From Morella rubra (taxonomy: Eukaryota; Streptophyta; Magnoliopsida; Fagales; Myricaceae), in NCBI GenBank assembly GCA_003952965.2, contig CM025850.1:12183294-12247293 (forward strand): 64,000 nt of DNA, given 5' to 3'. Below the pieces are notes generated by a model. It was not told the DNA's origin and did no database searches. It saw only the letters and a list, made by a program, of their open reading frames with translations. Positions 22,442-35,960 of the stretch are shown here, one piece after another. The translations under genes were made by a program, and so were the position numbers. Numbering within the stretch: position 1 is the first letter of the stretch; every line of letters starts with the position of its first letter.

Positions 22442-24762
22442 AGCGATTTATAGGCCGTTCTTCCTGGCCGGCCTACTTTATTAAGCCAATTAGTAATAAC
22501 CTGTAACACCAGGTTAATTAGATTGTTATCAATAAATCACTGTTCCACGGTGACATATGTATTAATGGAATATGAGATGTTAATTTTTTTTTTTAATTGA
22601 AAAATTCGAGCATGAATAAAAATCTATGGCCTTTAGCTAGTACACTCTTCTGGGTATCCCCTGTAGTCTATAGACATGCAATATTTCATAGGCCGAACCG
22701 CCGCTGGCCCGCTTTGGCCTAATTACACGTCTGCTTTTCTCCTATATTGAAGATCATGCATGAGTACTGGCTAACATTATCGCTAAAGTTTAGATGTGCC
22801 AAATGGAAGATCAAAAATTGGTGGTTGTGACACATAAAGTCATTTGATTAAGTAAATGCTGATAAAGATGTACACTGCAATATTCTTTGCCCCATTTAAT
22901 GTATACTTTTCTAAGTCAATTTTCCAATTTGGCGGCAAAGAAGACTTCGATATATATCTAAAAACACAACATCATATGACACAATGACCGGTACATCAAA
23001 TTAATGTACTAACTGCAACTTTGAAAAGTAATACGTTTTTTTTCTTCAATTGCATTAAAATAAGTCATCAAAGCCAAACTAAGGAAAGTGAAGTCTAGTA
23101 TTCTATACATGCCCGACTTTAAGAGTCAATAGGCACACCAAGTACTACAGCTACTGTATAAGAGGCCTTCAATAAAAACCATTCATTATTTTATTGAAAA
23201 TTAGAGAAGATTTAATTGACGGGTGAAAACTTATGAATTAATTTGATTGTAGTTGGTTTGCACAATAATCTCTATTAATTTCTGTTTTTTGTTTACTCAA
23301 TTTCTTCAATCGCAATCATGTTTGGGTAAACTAGGGTGGTGTTCTTTTGCCCAATATTTCGGGGTACGGAAAATTTAACAAAACAACACTCCAAAATTTT
23401 CAACATCTACCCATATATACTATACTTTTCACAAACTCCAATAAATTCAAATAAAGATTTTCAAAATTTTGAGAATATTCTCCGAAATTTTAACAAATGA
23501 ACGCCACTTAGGAATGGCCACCTCGGCCTAGGCCTCTTTGGGATTGGACCAAAGACATTTTCCCGTGCATTTAGATAGGTTGAATTTTAGGCCTGCCAAG
23601 GCTTTGAGCTGGGTTTCCGCATGAATTACCCATCATAGTCCAGCCCATCGACTCTATTGCCTCTTCCGAGAATCGAGTCTTGCAAAGTTCTAAATTATTT
23701 GTCCGAAGAATTTAGGAAATTCTCACTTTAAATTCATCTAGATTACTCACATAACCTGGGACCTTACACGTTTGGAAGATCTTAGTTTCGGCCGACAATG
23801 AGGGATGCCCAGCACCAACCCAACACATGGACATCCTTGCCAGTTGCCAGTTTGTAGAATTTCTACATGGAAAAAGAGTGGTTGAGACTTAGAGTTAAAG
23901 AGTAGTTTGGCCGCAACGGTTCGGCCGTCCAATGAAACAAATCTTGGTTATATATTCCAGAGCAGATCTGGTCATACGATATGCAAGCCAAAAAGAACGA
24001 CAGCTGTCATGCTCCTAAAACATACTTATACGTGCACGGCAGCATTAATTTCTACAGACTTTGCTGTTTCATCAATTCATGGTTTAGTAAGAAGATATAG
24101 GGGAGATTTAGTTAACATCCAGACGCTATAGAACGTTTCAAGTTAATTTCCATCTCTTTGTTCGAACTAATCAAGTCCTTCAAAGTCAGATTATTATTAT
24201 TTTGAAAGTCCTTCCTTCAAAGTCAGATTAACCGACCCGGCTAGCTTTTGGCGTTTCTCTTCTGCGTTCATTAAAGTGCAGCAGCACAGTCCCTCTCCCT
24301 GCGTCAAGATACAATGAGTTGGCATCTGTTCTTTCTCCACCGAGAAAACCATCAAGAGTCGAAATTATTTCCGCTTAAGTATTTATATATTCTCTTTCAG
24401 ATCGTTTTATCCCCAGGTTGAAAGAAGAAATAGTATATAATGGCAGCTGCAACAGCCAGCAGACGAAGAAAATGATGGCCAACCAACCCTGTGCGTGGCA
24501 ATAATCTGATGAACTGGTCTGAGTTAACGGAGACTTCTTACAATTGCTTACAAAAACAACCAAGACCGGCAACGAAATATTTTTATTTTTACACATTACT
24601 TTAAGACCATTGCACCGATTACTTGTGCTCCATGACAAACTTGAAACGAATGAACGCGGCAAGGGGCCGGAGTAGTAGAAAAAGCTATGGGGTTTCAAAG
24701 GTCGATAGAGATATGTCCCTAGGCAGCGATAGGCCGGTAGCCGACTGCCTAGGTGGCCTAGC
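22442..24762. other. Spacer between SDR4 and SDR5
   Basis: This is SDR4 3' flank followed by AT-rich intergenic DNA. No gene was recognised. An 18-bp phrase, tccttcaaagtcagatta, is directly repeated at 24176-24193 and 24213-24230. The segment 24508-24570 resembles 26215-26280 downstream of SDR5 (see findings). Short open frames at 23747-24131 and 24375-24862 show no family signal. Confidence 0.5.
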
Positions 24763-24770
24763 TATATATA
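24763..24770 (+). promoter_or_regulatory. SDR5 TATA box
   Basis: TATATATA lies 96 bp before the SDR5 start codon, the same spacing as at SDR4. Confidence 0.6.
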
Positions 24771-24858
24771 ACAAGCCAAGGCCTTTCTTCCCCTTCACAG
24801 TTTCTCTTTTCTGGCCTTCAACTACCCAGTTGAGTTGTAGTTGGTGTTATCAGAAGAT

Positions 24859-25917
24859 ATGAATCCTTCTTCTTCCACAGCTACCTACAAAAGGTAAACC
24901 AAGTAGTTTATTATAAATCCTCGCATTTATTAGCCGAAAGGAAGCCCAAGCTATGCATGTCTGTGTCAGTAGCGGGAATATTAGCCTCACTCTTGATTTT
25001 GAACGAAATACTTCCTTTTGTTTTCTTTTCTGTATTTGAAAGACAGGTATATCTGGATTCCTTTTTGCTTCTTTTTGGACAATTCAGTAAGTTGTTGACG
25101 GTATATATTAATTGTGGCATCAATATTCAGGCTGGAGGGAAAAGTGGCAATTATTACTGGCGGTGCAAGCGGGATTGGAGCAAGTACGGTGCAACTCTTC
25201 CATGAGCATGGTGCCAAGGTTGTCATTGGGGACATACAAGACAACCTAGGCCAAGCGATTGCGGATAAGCTTGGAGAAAATGTTGCCTACATCCACTGCG
25301 ATGTGTCAAACGAAGATGAAGTCTGCAAGCTCATTGATACCACAGTAGCCAAACATGGACAGCTTGATATAATGTACAATAATGCAGGGATCATAGACGG
25401 TTCCTTTGGGCGAATTATGGAGAGCACGAAATCAAATTTAGAGCGAGTTCTTGGAGTCAACTTGGTTGGTCCTTTCTTAGGAGCTAAACATGCTGCAAGG
25501 GTCATGGTGCCACGACGCAAGGGTTGCATACTATTCACCGCTAGTGTTGCTACAGCGATTGCTGGTCTTTCATCTCATGCTTATGCAGCATCCAAAGGTG
25601 GAGTTTTATGTTTAGCTAGGAATTTGGCAGCTGAGCTTGGCCAATATGGTATACGAGTGAATTGTGTATCACCTTATGCAGTCGTCACTGGTACTATGGC
25701 AGGGGTCAGTGGAGCTGAGGCAGCCAGAGCAGAATTGGCACTAAGCGAGGTTGGTAATCTCAAGGGGCAAATTCTCAAGGCGGAAGCTGTGGCAAAGGCC
25801 GCTCTCTATTTGGCTAGTGACGACGCAAATTATGTCAGTGGGCTGAATCTTTTGGTGGATGGCGGGTATAGTGTCGTGAATCCTAGCCTGATGAATTTTT
25901 GGACTACACTCAACTAA
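24859..25917 (+). CDS. SDR5: short-chain dehydrogenase/reductase, second lineage
   Basis: The exons are 24859-24893 (MNPSSSTATYK plus a split Arg) and 25131-25917, with a 237-bp phase-2 intron, giving 273 residues. TGGASGIG is at 21-28 and the beta-2 acidic residue is kept in VVIGDIQD, where Gly replaces the usual Ala. NNAG is at 95-98 and the catalytic residues are Asn122, Ser150, Tyr163 and Lys167 (YAASKGG). Differences from SDR4 cluster in the substrate region (SVATAIAGLSSHAYAAS, TGTMAGVSGAEAARAEL). The frame is intact. The likely role is NAD-dependent oxidation of a hydroxyl group on a small plant metabolite, a family-level inference. Confidence 0.92.
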
Positions 25918-28900
25918 CCAGAAATCAGCTTTTTGTTGTAAGTTCAATGCGCGACTTATTTCTCATTAATTAAGTTGACAATTCTTCGTCCCAAATTTAA
26001 TTTCCAATAACTAGCCCCCGAGTATTTGGCACCTTCTTAATTAGTTCCAATAAAAATATATAATATTACTCTGTACAAACCGTGAGGTTGCCAAAATATC
26101 AATCAATGTGGTGTCCAACATGATATGTATCATGGCTGATGGCACCTTTACCTGACCGAAGAATAAAGAATGAACCAAAGAATTTTCTTTGCAATTGTAA
26201 AGCAATAGATGCTAATAAACTGGACCTAACTTTGGCGGAGACTTTCTTTAATTCTACTTACAAAATCCAACCAAGATCTGCGGCCATGGTCATATAATTG
26301 TGAGATATAGTGTATGTATTATTATTTGGGATTAACTTCCTAAATTATACACTGCATGGGAAAACATTCTTGCCGTATGTTTACTGACTATTGTGTTTAC
26401 ACTCTTATTTATAGCTCCTTGAATAGCAAGTGAAGAGCGTAAAGCTGGAGTTCTAAGTTTGAAACGTAAAGAGGGATTGGAGAATCAATCGAATGTTGCC
26501 GTGGACGACTAACGTATGCGATCCTAATGGGTTTCTTATTGAATACAGATCTTGCTATGAAAATATCACAGTAACGGTTGATCGAAATGCACTATAATGA
26601 TGTATATGTGATTTTTGAAATTTATGTTGATTTACTGGTTGCGTGGAAAAGGTCATAGTGTAAAAGAAAAGTGGATAGGATGTTATGATGACCTAGCTGC
26701 TCGTTAGATATGATTTCACTCACCATACAGTCACACAAATGGGGTTTCGGTCAATTCAGTAAATAGTGAGGATGATGAGTTGTATGGAAATCTTTATATG
26801 ATTGAGATAAATGTGGATGTGAGAGATAAGGATGTTTCAAGATCAGTATCATATGTCTAGTCCAGGCCGGTGTAGGTTTTGAACACTTTGGGACAATTAA
26901 TTCTGTGCGCCCGTCGCGTCACGGAAACTGTGTCAGGGCACTAGATATCACGAGCTTCACCTTGACTGGTGATGTATGGCCCTAGGTACACTTCAAGAAT
27001 GAGACGGGGCACTAGGTAACAATACTCAGTATAATCGTTTGACTGGGCACATAACGAGTTCGATCGCAGAGTCTCGATGACGGAGATCGTGTGGAGTTGC
27101 TTTTGTATTGGGATTTCGGACGCATTAGGATTTAGTTTACCTCTATTAAGTTTTATAAGTAATGCTCACCTTTCTCTCACAAATTTGTAAGCGTTGCACT
27201 CTCGTGCAAAACTCTATACTTAGTGCGCTTAACATGAAACCTCTCTTCTGGTATCGGCAAGATTTCATAGAAAAAAGAAATATCTTTCTTTTCTATTTTT
27301 TAAGATAATTGATGTGGGTGGGTCGAGGAAAGAGTTAAAAAATTTTTGTATCAAAATCAAAATCTTACAAGATATCTATATGTTATACGCTTCAATTTTT
27401 TAAATCCTTGATGAGTTACAAAACAAGAATCTATCTTATTTCATAATCACAATAAATGTTACATATGGGTTACTAACAGCATATTTTTTTACTTTTTAAC
27501 TATATAGATAAGAAATAGAGATCATTATTCTTTAAGCAAAAGTTTTGAGAAAAATCTGTACATGTTCTTGAATGGATGTTTAATCCTCAAAGATATTAGA
27601 AGAATCTTCATTATCACTACGATTAGTATTATTTAAAGCTCTTCTTTCACGACATATTTTATTTTACTAGGACAATCTATTCACATTAAGCTCTCGTTAT
27701 GAAAGATAAGATATAATAGTAGATCACTCATCTAGCCTTGTTCGCTTTACGTGTGGGAAGAATCGAATTGTAGACTATAATTGGCTCAACGTGTGTATTG
27801 TAGCCAAATGGGATTTACCTCCCTCTCGGAATTGGTGTTCAAGATTTGTGCTCATTTACAGAGTTGGTTAGCTCTAATAGGTTGTGATAATAAAGTGTGC
27901 TTCAAGTGGTGTGTCACTCAGCATGGTTTGTTTCGAGTTCATTTCTCTGAGAAAAATAGGGTTTGTGGGTTGAGAGAATGAGTGGAGAGGTGTATCCTCG
28001 AGGGGACGTTATGTGAAAAGCTTAGTCTGATAGAATTTGTATGATTTTATATCCTATGAGAAAAGTTATCGCCCTGGAGGATTGGAAACACAAAGACGTT
28101 CAACGAAACCTAATATATCACATACCTGTATGTTTTCGCTAACATGGTGGATACATTTTTACTTATAGTTTCTATGAGTTCATGTTATAAGTAATCGAAT
28201 ATCTGGATTTTTCTTTGTGAGACAATGTGAAATTGTTGTTTTTGTCCGCCATAAATTTGACAAGCAGAGATCTAAAGACTGTTGAATATATTTTTTGAAT
28301 AAGTTGTACTTAGTGGCGTATTTAAATGGTCGGGATCAGCTACAAAACAAGCAACCAGACATAAGAGCATTGGTGTATCCAGATTACTAAAATTGGGTTT
28401 TCACCTACGTGATCTCACGCTTCGTCGTTCCTGCTGTAATATGTCACTTCAGTATGTTTTGGTTCCGCAGAATTTGTGCATTTAAACTTAACGTGAATTT
28501 TTGTGTCGTTTCATCTGTGTTTAACTATTTCTCTGAATTTGATCTATAGGAACTGAGTATTGATCGAGAGACGAGAATGTTTGTTTCTATAAGTAATTTT
28601 TTGATATCTTTTGGATTAGATTAACGACCGGTGATAGCTTCGTACTTTGTACATTGTTAAATATGTACAGGAAAGGCATATCGAGTATTGTGTAGGGTGC
28701 TTGCTTGGCGCAGAAGTGGGTAAAGATCTGGTGTAAGGGCGAGCAAGCTGGATATAGGGAATCGCGTGGAGAGATGTATTTATCAATATTGGATGAGTGA
28801 TGTGTCGTCAGTATATTGAATTTGAGTCGTAGTGGAGTAGTAAGTCTCGTTTAAAAATTAGGAGCGTCGAAATCGATATAGGGGTTCGGTTGTGAGAGTG

Positions 28901-31900
28901 AGAAATTACCAGCTCACCGATAATATTACCGGAGTTGGCCTTTCTCTAGGCAATAAGAGAGTAATAGACGAAAATTAAAACGAAACAGGTGTGCTAGAGA
29001 GCCGAAACAGATTTAGTTTAGAAGGACTTATGCCTTGATGGTATAGCTACTGAAGAGCTGACTGCTCAGAGACGTTATATCGCAGTTTAGACACACGCTC
29101 CATGCTGGGGCAGGTTTTTTAGTGACAGACTATATGCAAGGGGGCAATGACAGAATTGATTGGCATTAATAAGTTGGCTCATTGTTATTATGTAGGGGGC
29201 CAAGCATGGTACACTCGGGCGCACGCATCAAATATGAGTCCTATGGTTCTTCGCACCTTCGCGCAGACATGGGATGCGCTTCCTATCCAGTACTACGCTT
29301 CTCTGTCTCCCTCTCTCTCTCTTCCTAGAACAGTTCTAAGTATGATCATTTCTCGACTAATAACGCTGATCAATAAGCAATAATATGCTTGAGGAGTTTC
29401 CATACGTAGAGATATTTCTACGTCTATTACTCTTAAATTTTTTGATTCAATATCTTCAAGACTCAGAAAGTACGTCCAATATTTTACGACAATCTTATTT
29501 CAGCACTTTTGCAGACGCACTTTTGAGTAGACAATAAATGAATCATTAGCTCTAAAGCTCTACAATAATATAAATACAAGATGGCATAAGATACTGAGCC
29601 TGTTTTTGGATGGGCAAAAAAAAATTCTGATGAAATTTTTTCTGTTACAAGTAGTTTTTATGAGTCTTTGCTACTGTGGTATTCATTGTGGTACAGTGGA
29701 ATAATGTTATATGGATTTAAAAAATTCTGGGTAGACCATGTAATTTAGTCTTTGATATCTAAAATAAAGCTAGTTTTATTAAGAGGACTCTGTAGTAATT
29801 AAAAAAGGGTTATTGGGGAGTTAGTAAGAAGGGTAGTGCCAGTTGAACATTTTTAATTGTAATAGAAAAACAAATAAAAATGTTTGCGAGCCCACCCAAC
29901 CCTTGAAGCAAAAAAAAATTCACAAATTACGTTTTATACACCCATTTATTTTTACCACTCATATCAACAACTAAGAATGTGACTGTTTTTCTTTCCAAAC
30001 TTTTTACCTCTTTTTGTTTCTATCATAGTTATTTGGATTAGATATTTTTAGTAGTGTTCAATTGCTAAATTGGGTCCCGCTCTCTATACGCGTAGAATAT
30101 TTCAAGAAATTCTGTCAAGTTATTGGTGTCTTAATTAGCAACGTCATTATCATAATAGAAATCAATTTAATGCTTCGGCATTTAGTTCAGCAAAGTCTAG
30201 CCATACACGCAATACGTGCCAATGTCTCGATGTTCGTTTCACGAGGATTGCTATGTTGGTAGTCGACGCAATCGAAAGTGACGGAGACATTTTTAACCAC
30301 TCCATCGTAGTGTCAAGAGCTCAGGGAGCCAAACTTGAAGTTTGACACTTGAGATAGATTGAAAAGTCTAAATTCTTCTGGGGCTTCATTTTCTTCCATA
30401 TTATGGTTCCACACTTTTGTTCTACCTAATTCATTGTTGCTCTTTTTATACTACTGTTTTGATGCAAATTAAATAATAAGTATAATTATTTTTCAATTAA
30501 TTATTAAGGAGACTAGTATTTAGACCATACCTAATTAATATTAGTATTTAGAACTAAACTGGTTTCACGTTGTATATATAACAAACATAGAACTCTATGT
30601 TTGTGAATAATTCGCTCAAAATATGAAGATTTGAGCTAGAAAATTTCTTGGTTCGATTGTTCATCCAGTTAATTAGGAGGTTTGTGAATTCTTAATTGAT
30701 TGTGTAGTAGTGTATTATGTTTTGTAGAAAAAATATGTGATGATTCTATGCATTGTTTGTAAGTAGTTTCGAATTATGACCATGCGCATATGTTTGAGTT
30801 AGATGAGATTGCTCTTCAAGTATATTAGAAATAAGATAAAGAAGTGTGCATAATGTGTTGCGAAGTAAATGGATTGATGCTCGAGATTAGTTTTCTTCTT
30901 GTACGTTGGTTCAATTTAGATTGAAAACTCAACTCCTTTACATATACTAATTTTGTTATAACTCTTGTACTTCTCACGTTCTGAGCTTTTTTTGGGCAGA
31001 AGTAATTATAGATATGAGAGATGATAGCATAATATTTGTCATTTTAGCGGGGATAAGCATACCGGGGATTAGGGGAGATTATCGATTTGTTAGTTCACGT
31101 TGGAATTAATAATATTCCACTATTCTAATATGAATTCTCGTTTGAGATCATTGTTCTAACTCGTTTAGTAGTGTGTTGTGTCTCGTTTTCTCTCTCACTA
31201 TATTAAACGAAACTATAATAAAGAGTCTTTTACTTGTTATGACATATTTTAAAACAATTTCATTCAATTTTATTATTAAAAGGCTAACAGAAAATATCTA
31301 AAATCAATTAAAATATTCTATATTACTGTAGCCTTAGTCCTGGGAGGGGCATAAAAAATTCTGATGAAAATGTTTTTCTGTTAGAAATGTGTAAGATTAT
31401 TCTTGAGATGGTTAAAGTTTTGTGTATAGAATTTGTTAAACTTGTTAAAGATTATAGATTATTATGTGTATAAAATGTTTTCTTAGTAATAATATAATTA
31501 TTCGTTGGAGTTTTCGTAAAAAAGCGCTTATTTGGAAGGTTAGTGGAACACATTATGTTTTATTTACATTTTAAATATAAATAATCTTTGCGGACAATAC
31601 ATTGTGGATCCTCCATTTAAGAGCGATAAATCTGTCAAGCTTCTGTATAAAAGCTGAAGTAGAAATTAAAAATTTCTAAGACGTTATCCTTATTTCAGCC
31701 AAAGATCAACTAGAATTGAATTTTTTCAAATTTTAATCAATTGTTTTGTATATTAAGTTAGTTCTAGCTCAAACTTTTTCTATATTATACCTTATTATTA
31801 CCGATTGTTTTTGCCTTCGCCGGACCTAACAACTAAAATCTTCTAATCAACATTCTACATTTTATTGTGCGGTGATTAACGGGTACACTTAGCCGTAGAG

Positions 31901-34900
31901 CACTACTTACCTTCAATGTTGCAGTTAGGCATGGACAGATACTTATGAGGATAACTCAAGCTTCATTTTCTTCAATATTAAGGTCTCAAATTTTTAAACT
32001 AATTAATTTTTGCTCATTTTTAATCTGTAGAGAAAATAGTTGTTTTACCAATTCTTCATTAAGGTATAAATTCAGGAGGAAACAAGATGTTCTAATATAA
32101 CTCTGATCTAAAATTATAGACTTACTACTCAGTTTAGATATTACAAAAGTATACAGCTAAAGTTGATGTGATATTTTGTGGCGTTAAGATATGGAAGAGA
32201 TTTGTGGTTCAGAGAACATGTATGTTGGAGTTACGAGCGATGGTTAAGTAGCAAGTCAACCTGATGCAGTGGCAAGTGATTGCTTAGTCGCACTGCGATG
32301 ATAATTCCAAAATTTTGAATAGGAGTGGTGAGCTTTGAAAAGTTGTCAAACTGATTTGAATGTCATTTAGTGAAGGGGTTAATCCTGCTCGATGACTGTT
32401 TGGGGGGTGGGCCTGAGATAAAGGATTTAAAAGAGTTGCTTTCCATAGAGTAAAGCGCAAATAGAGGTGCAAGAAAACTTGTTTTTGGGCATTTGATTGA
32501 TTACCGGTGAATGATCTGAATATAGATGTTAGAGTCGCTGAGAGATTCTTAATACGAGAGCAGCTTTATATGGTGAGGAATGAGAATTATAGGTGAACTG
32601 AGTTATCAAGTATATTTCCGCTTTGTCATTTTAGTGAAAGGGACGAGGTGATTATAAATTTTTTTATTCTACTGATTTCCCCAATTCATAAATTTGACTC
32701 TTTGACGTTGCAGTAGTATACATTTTCGAGATAAATATAGATGAGTCTTTGTTGAATGTTTTGGGCAGGGACATACTGTGATTTTATTATATTTGGATAA
32801 TATTGATGTTAAATTTTTTCCTAATTTTCTTATGTTCTTTCATTTTCTTTGTTTATTTACATTTTCAAGTCTATTGTTTTTGCAAATCCAATCTTCGATG
32901 CAGATAGGGGGACGGTTGATGCAACAAAAAAAAAAAAAAAAAACCGAATGTAATTGTTAAAGATGATTGTTGCTAATATTGGAGTATGGTTGTAAGGTAT
33001 GTCTTTATAGCATTTGAATATCTTGACAATTTATGGACAATGGAAATGACATGGTTTTTATTTTTTGCAGCTGTGGAGTACTGCATATTTGTTTTAATTC
33101 AGAGGGATTTATCTGTGGAATTCCTTTCAGACGCGAAGGGGGGAGTTCGTTCATCTGTAAATTTACAATGAAGCTCATGTCATAATAGGGGACTATTTTG
33201 TTGGATTCTGGATTTATGCTGATTGTTGTTTTGACTAAGTACCGGTTTTCTTCTAAAAGGTGGCCACAATTACCGTTCTTTGGGTTTGTCACTTGCCCAC
33301 TGAAGAACAATAGGTTCGCAGACTATAATGCTGCACGGTCCATTGCTTGGCTGGCTCTGGCAGGTTTATAGGCACAGATCCAGGGGTGAAATTGGGGGGT
33401 TTTGGCTTGTTAATTTCCTTGTGGCACAATTTGTGCAATATGGCTTGTCATACATGCTTCTAAGGCTAGTTGTAACTACAAGAAGAGTAGGCTTAAGGCC
33501 TAATATAGTAAGCCAACTCCGTGTAGCTATAATTGTCAGCGCATGGCAGGCACACAATCATGGGATGTGCTTTTTTACAAGTGTATGCCTGCAAAAGAAG
33601 ATGTGATCCACTGCGATATGGTGCAGAAGTGACAACATCATTATAGCATCTAATGATACAATATTGCGAATGAATTTAATGAAAAGATGTATGAAACAGA
33701 AATAAAAATGTATGGTGAGAAACTGGAGGACCTTCTTTCCCCAATTGACTCAAATTGGGCGGTGTTATAGGATATTTATAAATGGTAGTTAATGGGTGCT
33801 AAGAAAATTCGCAGTGTCATGAAGGTCTGTTGGTGTATCTAAAGTATCACATGAGATACACAGGGTTCGATGATTGAAGATGACGATAGTTTCATCGGAG
33901 GCACGATCGCTCCTTGAATCTTACCCTGTTCAATCCTAACTTTCTCTTTATATATATCTCATAAGCGGCACTCTATTAGTCCAGTATTAGTTTTCTTTTA
34001 TTATTATTGAAGGGAGACATTTATACATATGAATGTGCTTTTGGGAGGAAAGGTGTGTCAGAGTTAATTATATAGAAGAGTTTTATACGTCAGATTTTTC
34101 AGAAGACGAATACAGCATCCTGTGTGAACTCATTTGATCGGAATTTTAACCACTTTTTCCAGAGAGACATCAAGTGAATATCTACGAACAGGCTTCTTAT
34201 TTATAATATTTTATTCTTACTTACTTGACCTTTAATAATAAAATTGCGATAAAAGTAAATGAATAATTTAAGCAAGGAATATTGCTTTCAAACTTTTCAC
34301 TTAACAATATTGCAATAATAGGTATAGAACTCTTATCTTTCAAATTTATTTTGTTTAAAAACATATCAAAATTTTACAACTTTTGGCTGGTGCTTAATAT
34401 TATAGAAGAAATAAAAATCTATCAAATTTACAAATTTCATCACTCTTTTAAAGTATAAAAAATTATTTATACACACACTCTCAAACGTGTGCTTCATACA
34501 GCACATAAGTCACATACGTCTGACTGTCTAGATAATACTTCATATTGTTATTCAATAAATAAGAAGAATGGAAGTCTGTTTATTCCTTACTTTCTAAAAC
34601 AAACTTTGCCATGTGATTTATGTATTATTGAAAATAATAGAATATATCAATGTAGATATAGCATCTTTCTTTAATTGGTATAAAATTTTTCCAACAAAAA
34701 ATCATTTTACATCAATATTTTAAACTTTTTCTGATATAAATATTTTTCTACTCCATAAACAAATACATAAAAAGATTGAATTCTCAAAAATTATACAAAT
34801 ACTCAATTCCACTACATTTTCATGTTTCTATAATAGAATCATTTTCATTAAGATCAATATTGACAAAACTTCATAATACCACATTTATTCTCAAGACTGT

Positions 34901-35340
34901 AGTTAAATACCCTTTATACGTCAGCTAGTTCTGCCTTAGGATGCTTATCGATTTCTTATTTTGTCCATCAAAATATTCAAAATGCTGGTAAATCTTTTTG
35001 GCGGTGAATTAAATATATATATTATCGAGATAAGATAGATTATGTTGCATAGAGTTAGGGAGCACTCAATGGCTTCGCATACTTGTTGGGCTATATCGTT
35101 TAAACGAGACTTTATATTTCTCAATATTATGGCTCTCAGTAGTTTATGAAAGAGTGTCAAACTATCATTTATCTCGGCTCTATTTTAATCTAATATATTT
35201 ATTTTAACTCTATAAATTTTTACAGTGTAATTACATTTTAGGACGATCAGATTTTCATATTTTGATCTAAGTTTAAGACTGAATGACTTCAATATATTTG
35301 ACATCAAAAGACATAAGCTGCACGTTTTTGTTCATAGATG
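25918..35340. other. Long gene-free stretch
   Basis: The first 400 bp are SDR5 3' flank and a segment resembling the SDR5 upstream region. From about 26.4 kb to 35.34 kb no exon, transposon protein, LTR pair or terminal repeat could be recognised. No open frame here exceeds about 100 codons. A 35-38 bp phrase around attctgatgaaa occurs twice (29611-29648 and 31346-31383), with an upstream g/t-rich start, possibly ends of a short repeat family. The sequence could be very old transposon debris or poorly corrected assembly. Confidence 0.4.
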
Positions 35341-35666
35341 CTAGGCACAATAGACTTCCTGAGCCCTAGTCAGTGGACGTCAACGATGAAGCAATGTACA
35401 AACATGCAAAAAGCGTTGGAGAAAGTTTGCTTGGAGAACCAAAAGTCCTGCTTCGTCCAATGAGCATGGGAGGGGAGGACTTCAGCTTCTACTCGCAGAA
35501 GATGCCGGCTGCATTTTTCGGCATTGGGACAAAAAACGGAACACTAAAATCTGGTGGGCATCAGTTGCACACGCCAAACTTTGTTATTGATGAGGAGGTT
35601 CTTCCCATTGGAGCTGCTCTACATGCTGCTGTGGCCATTTCTTACTTGGACAGCCATCTTGGTTGA
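35341..35666 (+). pseudogene. ILR1-like amidohydrolase, last-exon remnant
   Basis: A clean frame from about 35373 to the stop at 35664-35666 matches the final exon of IAA-amino acid hydrolases: VNDEAMYKHAKSVGESLLGE, the MGGEDFSFYSQK metal-ligand region, LHTPNFVIDEE and [10 protein letters not shown]. It lacks the C-terminal KEEL extension of the neighbouring gene and stops after SYLDSHLG. Before 35373 only weak similarity remains (acaatagacttc), with an in-frame stop and length changes. No earlier exons were found. It is therefore a 5'-truncated copy, or a real gene whose upstream part is unreadable here. It lies 0.6 kb before the intact paralogue in the same orientation. Confidence 0.8.
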
Positions 35667-35702
35667 GACAACTCATGCAGTCTGCTCGTTAGAGTCAGGG
35701 GA

Positions 35703-35960
35703 TTGGGGGCATGAGTTGCACACGGCATACTTTGTTATTAATGTAAAGTTAGTGTTCTACAAGTTTTATGATCTAATTCAGCAAAGAGAAATGCGTAATA
35801 TATTGTTCTACAAGTTTTATCTGATTCAGCAAATTAAATGCGCAATATATTAAGCCTTAAAATAGTATCAAGCTTTATTTGATTCAGCAAAGTGAAGCCT
35901 TCTACGCTGAGTCTTAAAATGGTATCGACTTTTATCTGATTCAGCAAAGTGAAACCTCCT
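35703..35960. repeat. Exon fragment repeat and degenerate tandem repeats
   Basis: Bases 35703-35743 repeat 35552-35592 of the preceding exon with about five mismatches (shared core agttgcacacg, ctttgttatt). Then come four decayed copies of a 40-60 bp unit with the core ttttatctgattcagcaaag, at about 35758, 35815, 35876 and 35930. This fits slippage or unequal exchange in the 3' end of the broken ILR1-like copy. Confidence 0.7.

Noticed and set aside
33328..33606. 92-codon plus-strand frame with a Trp/Leu-rich start
   Set aside because: No family recognised, no splice partners, and it lies in a segment whose sequence quality is doubtful.
25918..35372. Novel defence or mobile system in the gene-free segment
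   Set aside because: Looked for long frames, terminal repeats, tandem arrays and spacer-like repeats. None was found that could support such a claim.
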